64,000 nt of DNA from Streptomyces sp. 840.1 (GTDB lineage Bacteria > Actinomycetota > Actinomycetes > Streptomycetales > Streptomycetaceae). The position numbers and the translations under genes are program-made. This document shows positions 15,999-23,488 of the stretch, in pieces. Below the pieces are notes generated by a model. The model did not search any database and was not told where the DNA came from. It was given only the letters and a program-made list of their open reading frames with translations. The first letter of the stretch is position 1, and each line of letters begins with the position of its first letter. Location: contig NZ_RJUU01000002.1 in NCBI RefSeq assembly GCF_003751445.1, positions 1,240,001-1,304,000 of the forward strand, written 5' to 3'.

Positions 15999-17090
15999 AT
16001 GCCACCCCGTCAGGAACCCGCGCAGAGCGTCGTCGTCCCCTACGAACCGGAGAGCCCGCCTGCCCCGCTGGCGGCGCTGACCGGCCAGGAGGTGTCGGAG
16101 CGCTGGCGCGCGGTCGACCGTTCCGCACACGCCCCGCACCTCGTGGCGGTCCCCGGCGACGACGGGGACTGGACTGCTGCGGCCCTCGTCACGGCACGTC
16201 CGGGCACGGCCTACCTGAAGATCGTCGATGCCGTCGGCGACGTACGGGCAGCCGTGAGCGCCGTCGTCGCCCACGCGGACGGCCGAGAGCTCGCGCAGGT
16301 CAAGTGGGAGGGCTGGACGGCGAGTCCCGAGGACGCCGCCGGCGCAGGCTTCGCCGCACTGAACCCACCGCTCGCCCAGTCGCAGGGCGCGGCAGGACCG
16401 GCCACCGGCTACGTCCGCTGGCTGCGCGACGGCGCGAGCACCGCCCCTGCGTACTACGGGCAGTCCACACACTTCACCTGCGGCGCCGTCACCGCTCTGG
16501 TCGCGCAGGCACACGCGGGGACGGTGGCGTGGGAGGCGCTCGACCGGCAGGCGGAGCTGACGCTGTGGCGCGACGCCACCAACTTCCTCGCGTGCGAGCC
16601 CGTCGGACTGGGCGTCGCCCTGCGCCGGACCTGGCCCGCCTCCCCGGTCACGGTCCACCTGGACACCGGCCGGCCGGTGATGCTCGACCACTACCCGGAG
16701 ACCGACCGGGAGTGGCGTGCCCTGCTGCAGCGCGCCTCCAGGGCGGACGCGGAGCGCACCGGCGTCCCCGTAGACCCGCGCCGCATCCCCCTGACCGAGA
16801 TCCGGGACACGGTCGGCCGGGGTGAGCACGTGCTGCTCCTGCTCTCGCTCGGCCGGATGCAGGGGTTCGACGTGCCGCACTGGGTCCTCTGCCACGGCGT
16901 CGTACCCGGCGCCGTCGTGATCGACGACCCCTGGGCCAACGCGGCAACGGGGGACACCTGGGTCGACGCCCACCTCCTGCCGGTGCCCGACCCGTCGCTC
17001 GACGCGATGTCGGTCATCGCGCCGGAGGGCTTCCGGGGCGCGGTGACCATCGGCCGCGTGGAAGAGCCGGACGCGGCGCCGTCCTTGTGA
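15999..17090 (+). CDS. C39-like cysteine peptidase family protein
   Basis: A 363-residue cytoplasmic protein (no signal peptide or membrane segment). The C-terminal half has a C39-like papain fold with a likely triad: Cys161 in QSTHFTCGAVTAL, His294 in VPHWVLCHGV and Asp310 in VVIDDPW. The N-terminal 145 residues resemble a degenerate GNAT-like domain without a clear acetyl-CoA loop; GNAT-C39 fusions are known in bacteria. The ATG has CAGGAG 8 nt upstream. It follows the siderophore permease after 89 bp and overlaps a possible GTG start of the Eis-type gene. The role in siderophore handling is unproven. Confidence 0.8.
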   Translation: MPPRQEPAQSVVVPYEPESPPAPLAALTGQEVSERWRAVDRSAHAPHLVAVPGDDGDWTAAALVTARPGTAYLKIVDAVGDVRAAVSAVVAHADGRELAQVKWEGWTASPEDAAGAGFAALNPPLAQSQGAAGPATGYVRWLRDGASTAPAYYGQSTHFTCGAVTALVAQAHAGTVAWEALDRQAELTLWRDATNFLACEPVGLGVALRRTWPASPVTVHLDTGRPVMLDHYPETDREWRALLQRASRADAERTGVPVDPRRIPLTEIRDTVGRGEHVLLLLSLGRMQGFDVPHWVLCHGVVPGAVVIDDPWANAATGDTWVDAHLLPVPDPSLDAMSVIAPEGFRGAVTIGRVEEPDAAPSL

Positions 17091-17140
17091 ACGAACCCCA
17101 TGACACACCGTGCCGGTACTTCGAGAAGGAAGCGACAGCG

Positions 17141-18358
17141 ATGGAGATTCGAGCCACGACCGACGACGACCTGAACGTCTTCGTCGACACGGTCCACACG
17201 GCGTTCGGGCACTTCCCCCAGACCCCGGTCGCGGGCGGCGGACGCTGGTGGTCGGCGCTGGAAATGGACCGGGGCCTGCTCGCCCTGTCCGAGGACGGCC
17301 GGCCCGTGGGCACCGCGGCCGCGTACTCCTTCGAACTCACCCTGCCCGGCCGCACCGTCGTTCCGGTCACCGGGGTGAGCTCGGTCGGCGTCCTGCCCTC
17401 GCACCGGCGCCGCGGTGTGCTCGGCGCGATGATGCGGCGGCAGCTCTCCGAGGTACGGGCCCGGGGCGAGTTCCTCTCGGTGCTGCTGGCTTCCGAGGCC
17501 CCGATCTACGGCAGGTTCGGCTACGGTCCCGCGACCTTCACCACCCGGCTGACGGTGCCGCGCCACCGGGCCGCCCCCGCGGCTCCCCGGGCCGGCACGG
17601 CGGCCGGCGCGGACAGCGGAACGGTCGAGGTGCTGCGGCGTGCCGAGTGCGGCGGAATCCTCGAGGAGGTCTACGACCGCTACCGCCGCGCCGAGCCCGG
17701 CGCGCTGTCGCGGCCGCACCGCTGGTGGGCCCTCGGAGCAGGGCAGCCGCCGGTCTCCTCCGCGCCGCGCTACGTCGCCGTCCACCGGGACGCCGACGGC
17801 ACGGCGGACGGGTACGCCAGCTACTCGACCGGTGACGCCGGCACGCTGACCGTCGACGAGACCGTCGCCGTCGACGACGCGGTCTTCACGTCCCTGGCCC
17901 GGTTCGTACTCGGACACGACCTGGTCTCACAGGTCGTGTTCCGGCACGTCCCGCCCGAGCACCCGCTGCGCTGGCAACTCGCCGACATCCGCGCGGGCGA
18001 GGTCAGCGATCACGCCGACTGGCTGTGGGTGCGTCTCCTCGATGTCCCGCGCGCCCTGACCGCACGCGGCTGGCCGGCGGACGGAGAGCTCGTCCTCGAC
18101 GTGGACGACCCGTTCCTCGGCGAGCACGGCCGCTACCTGCTGACCGTCCGCGACGGCGAGGCCGGCTGCGTCCCCACGGACCGTCACCCCGACCTGTCGC
18201 TGGACGTGCGCGACCTGAGCTCGCTCTACCTGGGCGGCATCGCCCCGAGCACGCTGGTGCGCGCCGGACACATCCGGACCCACCGTCCCGGCGCCGCCGC
18301 CCTCGCGGACGGCCTCTTCCGCACGGAACGTGCCCCGCACTGCCTGCACTGGTTCTGA
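17141..18358 (+). CDS. Eis-type GNAT N-acetyltransferase
   Basis: A 405-residue Eis family acetyltransferase. The N-terminal GNAT domain has the acetyl-CoA loop SVGVLPSHRRRGVLGAMM and the following SEAPIYGRFGYG block. A second GNAT-like domain and a C-terminal SCP2-like domain (from about 300) follow. The chain ends ...CLHWF, so a C-terminal Phe carboxylate is available as in Eis, where it takes part in catalysis. Eis enzymes acetylate amines on aminoglycosides or peptides as hexamers. I chose the ATG after AGAAGGAAG; a GTG at 17087 overlapping the C39 stop is the alternative. Last gene of the siderophore unit. Confidence 0.87.
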   Translation: MEIRATTDDDLNVFVDTVHTAFGHFPQTPVAGGGRWWSALEMDRGLLALSEDGRPVGTAAAYSFELTLPGRTVVPVTGVSSVGVLPSHRRRGVLGAMMRRQLSEVRARGEFLSVLLASEAPIYGRFGYGPATFTTRLTVPRHRAAPAAPRAGTAAGADSGTVEVLRRAECGGILEEVYDRYRRAEPGALSRPHRWWALGAGQPPVSSAPRYVAVHRDADGTADGYASYSTGDAGTLTVDETVAVDDAVFTSLARFVLGHDLVSQVVFRHVPPEHPLRWQLADIRAGEVSDHADWLWVRLLDVPRALTARGWPADGELVLDVDDPFLGEHGRYLLTVRDGEAGCVPTDRHPDLSLDVRDLSSLYLGGIAPSTLVRAGHIRTHRPGAAALADGLFRTERAPHCLHWF

Positions 18359-18395
18359 GCGCCGCCGGCCGGAGGCGCCGGGCGCCGGGCCGCGT

Positions 18396-19571
18396 TCACC
18401 GGTTCGCGGCCAGCACCGCCCCGAGGCCCTCGCGCAGATCCTCGACGAAGTACCCGGGAACCTCCAGCGACGGGAAGTGCCCCCCGGCCCCGGGGGAGTT
18501 CCATCGGACGATCCGCCGGTACCGCTCCCGCGCCCAGGGGAGCGGGCACTTCTCGATGTCGCGGGGATACACGGTGACTGCCGACGGGACGTCGACCCGG
18601 AGGGCGGGGTCCAGCGAGTTGTGGCTCTCGTGGTAGATGCGGGCCGACGACGCCCCGCTGCGTGTCAGCCAGTACAGGGTGACGTTGTCGAGCAGCCTGT
18701 CCCTGGAGACCGTCTCGAACGGGCTGTCCCCGGTGTCCGTCCACTCGGCGAACTTGTCGAGGATCCAGGCGAGGAGCCCGACCGGCGAGTCGACGAGCGA
18801 GTAGCCGATGGTCTGCGGCCGGGCCGCCTGCTGCTTCGCGTACGCGGCGCGGGGGCCGTCCCAGAAATCGCGGGTCTCCTCGGTCCATTCGCGCTCGGCC
18901 GCCGTCAGCCCGTGCGTGGTCAACCCGGGCGGTGCCTGCGGGGTCAGTGTGTGGATGCCGAGAACGTGTTCCGGGAACCTGCCGCCGAGGACGGTGGTGA
19001 TCACCCCTCCCCAGTCGCCGCCGTGGGCCACGAACCTGCCGTAGCCGAGCCGACCCATCAGCTCCACCCACGCTGCCGCGATCCTCTCCGTGCCCCACCC
19101 GGTGGCGGCCGGCTTGTCGCTGTAGCCGAAGCCGGGCAGTGACGGGGCCACGACGTGGAAGGCCGGCGCGTCCGCGTCCTTCGGGTCCGCGAGTTCGTCC
19201 ACCACGCCGGCGAACTCGGCGATGCTGCCCGGCCAGCCGTGCGTCAGGACCAGGGGAGTGGCATCCGTGCGCGCGGACCGGCGGTGCAGGAAGTGGATTC
19301 CCAGGCCGTCAACGGTCGTACGGAACTGGCCGATGCCGTTGAGACGCTCCTCGAACGCCCGCCAGTCGTACCCGGTGCGCCAGTAGTCCACCAGCTCGAC
19401 GAGATCGGCGAGGGGAACGCCCTGCTCCCAGCGGCGTGGGCCGGGCGCCGCGCCGCGGACCGTCTCGGCCTCCGGCAGCCGTGCCGAGGCCAGCCGGGCG
19501 CGGAGACCGTCGAGTTCGGCGTCGGTCGCGCGGGCTTTGAACGCTTGTACGTCGTCGGTCGGACGGAGCAC
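18396..19571 (-). CDS. Epoxide hydrolase (EHN domain, alpha/beta fold)
   Basis: A 391-residue microsomal-type epoxide hydrolase that opens epoxides to diols. The N-terminal EHN domain spans about 1-105. The alpha/beta-hydrolase core has the oxyanion-hole motif HGWPG (111-115), the nucleophile Asp186 in HGGDWGG, and the C-terminal base His in WNSPGAGGHFPSLE. The GTG start is preceded by AGGAGG. It is divergent from the CGNR gene, with a pair of matching inverted repeats between them. Confidence 0.93.
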   Translation of the reverse strand: MLRPTDDVQAFKARATDAELDGLRARLASARLPEAETVRGAAPGPRRWEQGVPLADLVELVDYWRTGYDWRAFEERLNGIGQFRTTVDGLGIHFLHRRSARTDATPLVLTHGWPGSIAEFAGVVDELADPKDADAPAFHVVAPSLPGFGYSDKPAATGWGTERIAAAWVELMGRLGYGRFVAHGGDWGGVITTVLGGRFPEHVLGIHTLTPQAPPGLTTHGLTAAEREWTEETRDFWDGPRAAYAKQQAARPQTIGYSLVDSPVGLLAWILDKFAEWTDTGDSPFETVSRDRLLDNVTLYWLTRSGASSARIYHESHNSLDPALRVDVPSAVTVYPRDIEKCPLPWARERYRRIVRWNSPGAGGHFPSLEVPGYFVEDLREGLGAVLAANR

Positions 19572-19613
19572 GAGACCTCCTGGCCATCGGGGAACCGGCC
19601 GCGATCCACCGCG

Positions 19614-19630
19614 AACCGGCTTAGCTGGTT
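19614..19630. promoter_or_regulatory. Operator copy 1 (epoxide hydrolase side)
   Basis: AACCGGCTTAGCTGGTT is an inverted repeat with 6 of 7 arm positions paired. It lies 43 bp upstream of the epoxide hydrolase start. It matches a second copy centred 42 bp away. Confidence 0.55.
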
Positions 19631-19655
19631 CTAGCAGTTCTCCGTACCGGACCGC

Positions 19656-19672
19656 AACCGGCTAAGGTGGTT
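19656..19672. promoter_or_regulatory. Operator copy 2 (CGNR gene side)
   Basis: AACCGGCTAAGGTGGTT matches copy 1 at 15 of 17 positions and ends 2 bp before the CGNR ATG. It contains a TAAGGT hexamer 6 nt before that ATG, so it would cover the -10 and start of a leaderless transcript. Confidence 0.55.
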
Positions 19673-19674
19673 CC

Positions 19675-20256
19675 ATGCAAGGTGAGTTCCCCGACTTCCG
19701 CCTCGGCAGCGTGCTGGCGACCAGCTTCACCGGGACTCTGTCCGAGCGTCACGGCGAGGGTGTCGAGCGCATTCCCGTTCCGCGGCGACTCGTCGACTGG
19801 CTGGCGGTGAGCGGCCTCGCCGTGGACTCCTGCACCAGTGCCCAGCTCGACGTCGCCCGGGAGCTGCGGGAGTCGATCCACGCCGCCGCGACAGCGGCCG
19901 CGATCCAGGAGGCGCTTCCCGCGTCCGCCGTGCGGATCATCAACGACCGCAGCGCCTCGGGCCGGGCCGCTGCCGTCCTGACGCCCGAGGGCGAGCGCCT
20001 GTGGCGGCTCGGCCCGGCTTCCTCCGTGGAGGATGCCCTCGGCGTGATCGCCGCCGACGCCATCAGCGTCATCGCGGGCGAACGGGACGGCAGGCTGGCC
20101 CTGTGCGCGTCGCCGACCTGCCGGGCCGCCTTCTTCGACACCAGCCGGAGCCGCACCCGCAAATGGTGTGACATGAACACGTGCGGGAATCGTCAGAAGA
20201 AGGCGCGCTTCAACGCCGGCCGGCGCAAGAGCCCCGGAACGGCGGCGGGCGCGTAG
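19675..20256 (+). CDS. CGNR zinc-finger (ABATE domain) putative regulator
   Basis: A 193-residue protein. An N-terminal ABATE-type helical domain is followed by a CGNR zinc ribbon near the C-terminus: Cys-Ala-Ser-Pro-Thr-Cys, 16 residues, then WCDMNTCGNRQK. This pairing is typical of putative transcription regulators that bind DNA through the ribbon. The ATG has no ribosome site but a TAAGGT hexamer 6 nt upstream, suggesting leaderless expression. It is divergent from the epoxide hydrolase and is the best candidate for binding the two operators between them. Confidence 0.87.
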   Translation: MQGEFPDFRLGSVLATSFTGTLSERHGEGVERIPVPRRLVDWLAVSGLAVDSCTSAQLDVARELRESIHAAATAAAIQEALPASAVRIINDRSASGRAAAVLTPEGERLWRLGPASSVEDALGVIAADAISVIAGERDGRLALCASPTCRAAFFDTSRSRTRKWCDMNTCGNRQKKARFNAGRRKSPGTAAGA

Positions 20257-20267
20257 CGCTCGCCGCC
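20241..20267. terminator. Convergent terminator at the CGNR gene end
   Basis: A 12-bp stem with one G-T pair and a 3-nt loop (GTA). The CGNR stop codon lies at the loop. The TetR gene ends a few bases further on the other strand. Confidence 0.5.
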
Positions 20268-20272
20268 CGGGG

Positions 20273-20941
20273 TCATGCCCTCGGGAGCTCCGTTCCGAGT
20301 GCCGTGGGCCGCCGACGGCCGGTGTCGGACGACTCGCCCTGCGCCGGCCGCCGCCGCACGGCGTCGGCGACGACCGCTGTCACGAGCCGTCCGACGGCCT
20401 CGGGGCCCGGCGGACCCGGCTTGCGGTCCGCGAACAGCAGGTGGCCGCCGCCGACCAGGGAGAGGGTGAGCGAGTCGATGTCGGCGTCGGCCGCGATACG
20501 GCCCAGGTCGCGCTCGGCGGCCAGGTAGGCGGAGATCGCGGTCGTCGCCTGGGCCAGGATCGCGATGCCGCCGCCGGGCGTCGCCGCCCGCAGCCGTGCG
20601 CGCAGCTCGTCCCGGAAGGTGATCAGCGGGATGATCGCCACCGGGACCGGGCCGAAGAGAGCGGTCAGCGCGTTGCCGAGGTTGTCCGCCACCGTGCCGG
20701 TGCCTGCGGATCCGGCCAGCGCCGCTGACTCGCCCTCCAGCCGCGCCGCGCGGTCGAGCACCAGGCCGACGAGAAACGCGTCGAAGTCGCTGAAGTGCCG
20801 GTGCAGGACGCCCTTGGCGCAGCCCGCCTCGTCGGTGACGGCCCGGCTGGTCAGTCCGTGCGCACCCTCCCGCAGGAGTACGCGCTCGGCGGCGTCGAAC
20901 AACTGCTGCCGCGCGTCTCGGATGTGTACCCCGGTCGGCAC
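20273..20941 (-). CDS. TetR family regulator
   Basis: A 222-residue repressor. Residues 8-55 are the TetR helix-turn-helix (ARQQLFDAAERVLLREGAHGLTSRAVTDEAGCAKGVLHRHF); the rest is a helical ligand domain with no assignable ligand. The GTG start has AGAAGGAG 6 nt upstream. It is divergent from a methyltransferase gene, and the 73-bp gap carries two copies of a strong palindrome, so it most likely represses itself and the methyltransferase. Confidence 0.9.
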   Translation of the reverse strand: MPTGVHIRDARQQLFDAAERVLLREGAHGLTSRAVTDEAGCAKGVLHRHFSDFDAFLVGLVLDRAARLEGESAALAGSAGTGTVADNLGNALTALFGPVPVAIIPLITFRDELRARLRAATPGGGIAILAQATTAISAYLAAERDLGRIAADADIDSLTLSLVGGGHLLFADRKPGPPGPEAVGRLVTAVVADAVRRRPAQGESSDTGRRRPTALGTELPRA

Positions 20942-20979
20942 TCGCGGCTCCTTCTCTGCGGTCGGCCCGTCGGTATCCG

Positions 20980-21008
20980 TTGTTAAGTGGGCGCGTGCCC
21001 ACTAAGGT
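20980..21008 (+). promoter_or_regulatory. Promoter of the methyltransferase gene
   Basis: TTGTTA (-35) and TAAGGT (-10) are 17 bp apart, and the ATG follows 6 nt after the -10, which suggests a leaderless message. Confidence 0.6.
20986..21003. promoter_or_regulatory. TetR operator copy 1
   Basis: AGTGGGCGCGTGCCCACT has perfect 7-bp arms and fills the spacer between the -35 and -10 boxes of the methyltransferase promoter. Confidence 0.6.
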
Positions 21009-21022
21009 GGGCGCATGCCCAC
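21007..21022. promoter_or_regulatory. TetR operator copy 2, over the start codon
   Basis: GTGGGCGCATGCCCAC repeats the core of copy 1 with one base changed and contains the methyltransferase ATG itself. The centres of the two copies are 20 bp apart, about two helical turns. Confidence 0.6.
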
Positions 21023-21842
21023 ACTACCGCGAGAGCAGCCGGAACCCTCCCCGGCGGAACCGCACGAGGCCCGGCGGATGGCGGAGTCGTTCGGCGTGGA
21101 CGCGCAACGCTACGACCGGGCCAGGCCCGGCTACCCCGAAGCGCTGGTCGAGCGGATCGTGGCCGGGAGCCCCGGGCCCGAGGTGCTCGACATCGGCTGC
21201 GGCACCGGCATCGCGGCCCGGCAGTTCCAGGCGGCGGGCTGCGCCGTGCTCGGTGTCGAGCCCGACGCGCGGATGGCCGATGTCGCGCGTGCCCGCGGAC
21301 TGCCGGTCGAGGTCGCGGCGTTCGAGGACTGGCAGCCGGCGGGGCGGACCTTCGACACGCTCATCGCCGCCCAGTCGTGGCACTGGGTGGACCCCGTCGC
21401 GGGTGCGGTGAAGGCGGCAGGGCTGCTGCGTCCGGGCGGACGGCTGGCGGTCTTCGGGCATGCGTACGAGCCGCCGGCCGAGGTGGCCGAGCCCTTCGCC
21501 GCCGCCTTGCGGCGGGCGGCACCCGACTCCCCGTTCAACGCGGGTCCCGCCCGTCGGCCGCTGTCCCTCTACCGGGCGGCGTACGAGAAGTCCGCCGGCG
21601 TGCTCCGAGGGACCGGGCGGTTCGAGGAGCCCGAGCAGTGGCGGTTCGGCATGCGCCGGACCTATACGCGCGAGCAGTGGCTCGCTCTGCTGCCGACCAC
21701 CGGAGGCCTCACCCGGCTCGGCCCGGATCAGCTGGCCGAAGTACTGGACGCGGCCGGCGGAGCCATCGACTCCCTGGGCGGTCGCTTCACGATGGACTAC
21801 ACCACCTTCGCCGTCACCGCCGTGCGCGTCGCGGCCCCTTGA
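21015..21842 (+). CDS. Class I SAM-dependent methyltransferase
   Basis: A 275-residue methyltransferase of the methyltransferase-11/UbiE-like type. The SAM site is VLDIGCGTGIAARQFQ, followed by the acidic strand VLGVEPDARM and the AQSWHWVDP motif common in this group. The acceptor is not predictable. The ATG lies inside an operator palindrome 6 nt after a -10 hexamer. It is divergent from the TetR gene that probably controls it. Confidence 0.9.
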   Translation: MPTLPREQPEPSPAEPHEARRMAESFGVDAQRYDRARPGYPEALVERIVAGSPGPEVLDIGCGTGIAARQFQAAGCAVLGVEPDARMADVARARGLPVEVAAFEDWQPAGRTFDTLIAAQSWHWVDPVAGAVKAAGLLRPGGRLAVFGHAYEPPAEVAEPFAAALRRAAPDSPFNAGPARRPLSLYRAAYEKSAGVLRGTGRFEEPEQWRFGMRRTYTREQWLALLPTTGGLTRLGPDQLAEVLDAAGGAIDSLGGRFTMDYTTFAVTAVRVAAP

Positions 21843-22066
21843 GACGGGGGGTCCGCGCGCCCCGGCCGGCCGCCCGGTTGAGTCCTGTGCGGCCGATGGG
21901 CGGGGTGCCCGGTTGCTTTGTTACGAATTGCGGACAGGGACTCGATGAACAACTCGGGCCCGGCTGTCATCTCACGGGGTGTAATGCACAACGGATTCGG
22001 CCGGTCGCCCTGAGTGAGCAGGTGCGTCCGCAGGCGCCGAGTCCCGGTATCCCATGGGGGTTCGTC

Positions 22067-22654
22067 ATGACCACTCTCCTTCGCCGCACCGTCCGTACCG
22101 CCCGGTCCGCAGGCCTGGTGGCCGTCGCAGCCGCCGCCGCGGTCGCGCTGACCGCCGGTCAGAGCGGCGCCGCCGGAACCGGAGCGGGCAGCACGCGAGG
22201 CAGCGCGCAGACAGCGACGTCCGTCGCGCACCGCGCCGCCGCACCGGTCCGCACCCAGACCCTGGTGGACGGCAGCAAGGCCGAGATCTACAAGCTGGGC
22301 GCCCAGCACTACCGGGTAAAGATCGTCAGCGACGGTTATGTCGTGGCCACCCTGGAGACGAAGGGGCACGACGACGGGCTCGACGCCAATGGCATGTACG
22401 TCGTGCTCACGCTGGGCGGCGAGGTCCACTCCTGGATGGGGGGCGAGCACACCGGACCGGGCACCTTCAAGCTCGCGGGCGGTTGGACGGCCAAGGTCAC
22501 CAAGGTCGGTGAACTGCACTACCGCGCTCAGATCCTCGGCCGCGAGGGCGCGGTGGAGGCCACGATGGACGCGAACCAGCACGATGCCGGGCTCGACGCC
22601 AACGCCGTGTACATCGTCCTCAGCGCGGGTGGCGTGATCAGCTCCCACATGTGA
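22067..22654 (+). CDS. Secreted protein with tandem duplicated module
   Basis: A 195-residue exported protein of unknown function. Residues 1-36 form a signal peptide (RRTVRTARSAGLVAVAAAAAVALTAG, AXA-type end). A Ser/Thr/Ala linker follows, then two copies of a module of about 55 residues. Both copies share the pattern HYR-x-x-I, a Gly/Ala turn, AT(L/M), HD-x-GLDAN, Y(V/I)VL and GG-x-(V/I). The start ATG lacks a strong ribosome site. The gap of 224 bp upstream holds no other gene. No enzymatic motif is visible; a small cell-wall or ligand-binding fold is a guess. Confidence 0.72.
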   Translation: MTTLLRRTVRTARSAGLVAVAAAAAVALTAGQSGAAGTGAGSTRGSAQTATSVAHRAAAPVRTQTLVDGSKAEIYKLGAQHYRVKIVSDGYVVATLETKGHDDGLDANGMYVVLTLGGEVHSWMGGEHTGPGTFKLAGGWTAKVTKVGELHYRAQILGREGAVEATMDANQHDAGLDANAVYIVLSAGGVISSHM

Positions 22655-22691
22655 GGACCGGCGGAATCCGACACCGCCCCGCGAAAGCGTT

Positions 22692-22708
22692 CCGCCCCGC
22701 GAGGGCGG
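22692..22708 (+). terminator. Short hairpin after the secreted duplicated-module gene
   Basis: CCGCCC pairs with GGGCGG across a 5-nt loop, 37 bp after the stop codon. It is modest in size and a terminator role is tentative. Confidence 0.3.
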
Positions 22709-22812
22709 GAGCGATACTGATCGTGACAGCCGCCCCGCTGCCGGGCCGGCCCCGGACGCGGGCCGGCCCGGTGGGGGCGCACCATTGTCGAAGTCTCCGA
22801 GGGGAGCCGTTC

Positions 22813-23418
22813 ATGACCACGGCGAAAGACCTGTTCACGATCGCCACGGGCCCGGGGGCGAAGAACTCCGTCGGACAGGGGGACCTGTCCCTCGCGCTCG
22901 CGGGAGCCGAACTGATCGACCTCATCGGGGCGGAGGCGGTCACCGTGGACGGCGACCGCATCGTGCCGGGTATGACGCCGGCGCCGGACGACCGGCTCAT
23001 GGGCGAGGCCGTCGCGGCGCTCGTCCGGCAGGAGCCCTACGAGCGGGTCGAGGACTGGCTGTGGCGCCGGGGCCGTGACCTCTCGGCCGCGTACCAGGCA
23101 GCACTGGAGGAGGACGGTGAACTGACGCCGAAGCGCGGCGGGCGGCTCTCCTTCGGACCGGAGCGTGTGGAAGCGGCTGACACGCCCGCGCGCCGACGGG
23201 CGGCCGAGCGCTGGGAGGAGCGGGAACCCGTCCTGGTCGCCCTCGCATCCGCCGTCGGCATCGAGGGCGATGACGCCGACGAGGAGCCCGGCTTCGACGA
23301 CGAGGCGGTGACGACCGTTGTGGCCATCGTCCACGACGCCGTGATGGAGCTGGAGGCCGTGCGCCAGCGCAGGTCCATCGAGAACGCGGCGTTCGCCAAC
23401 GTCTGGCGCGGACCGTGA
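22813..23418 (+). CDS. GOLPH3/VPS74 (GPP34) family protein
   Basis: A 201-residue protein of the GPP34 family. The N-terminal signature is clear: KDLFTIATGPGAKNSVGQGDLSLALAGAELIDL. The later ERVEDWLWRRGRDLSAAYQAAL and RRAAERWEEREPVLVALASAVGI blocks also match. Eukaryotic members bind phosphoinositides and sort glycosyltransferases. Streptomyces genomes carry many paralogues with no assigned role. The ATG has GAGGGGAG upstream. Cytoplasmic or peripheral membrane location. Confidence 0.85.
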   Translation: MTTAKDLFTIATGPGAKNSVGQGDLSLALAGAELIDLIGAEAVTVDGDRIVPGMTPAPDDRLMGEAVAALVRQEPYERVEDWLWRRGRDLSAAYQAALEEDGELTPKRGGRLSFGPERVEAADTPARRRAAERWEEREPVLVALASAVGIEGDDADEEPGFDDEAVTTVVAIVHDAVMELEAVRQRRSIENAAFANVWRGP

Positions 23419-23488
23419 GCCGTGCGGGGGCGGGCGCGCGGTAGAGCCCGACGGCGGAGGTGAACGGTAGAGCGGGAGGCAGGACGAC

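Noticed and set aside
23440..23477. Direct repeat CGGTAGAGC before the MpaB-type gene
   Set aside because: Two 9-bp copies in a short GC-rich gap without promoter elements are too weak to call a regulatory site.
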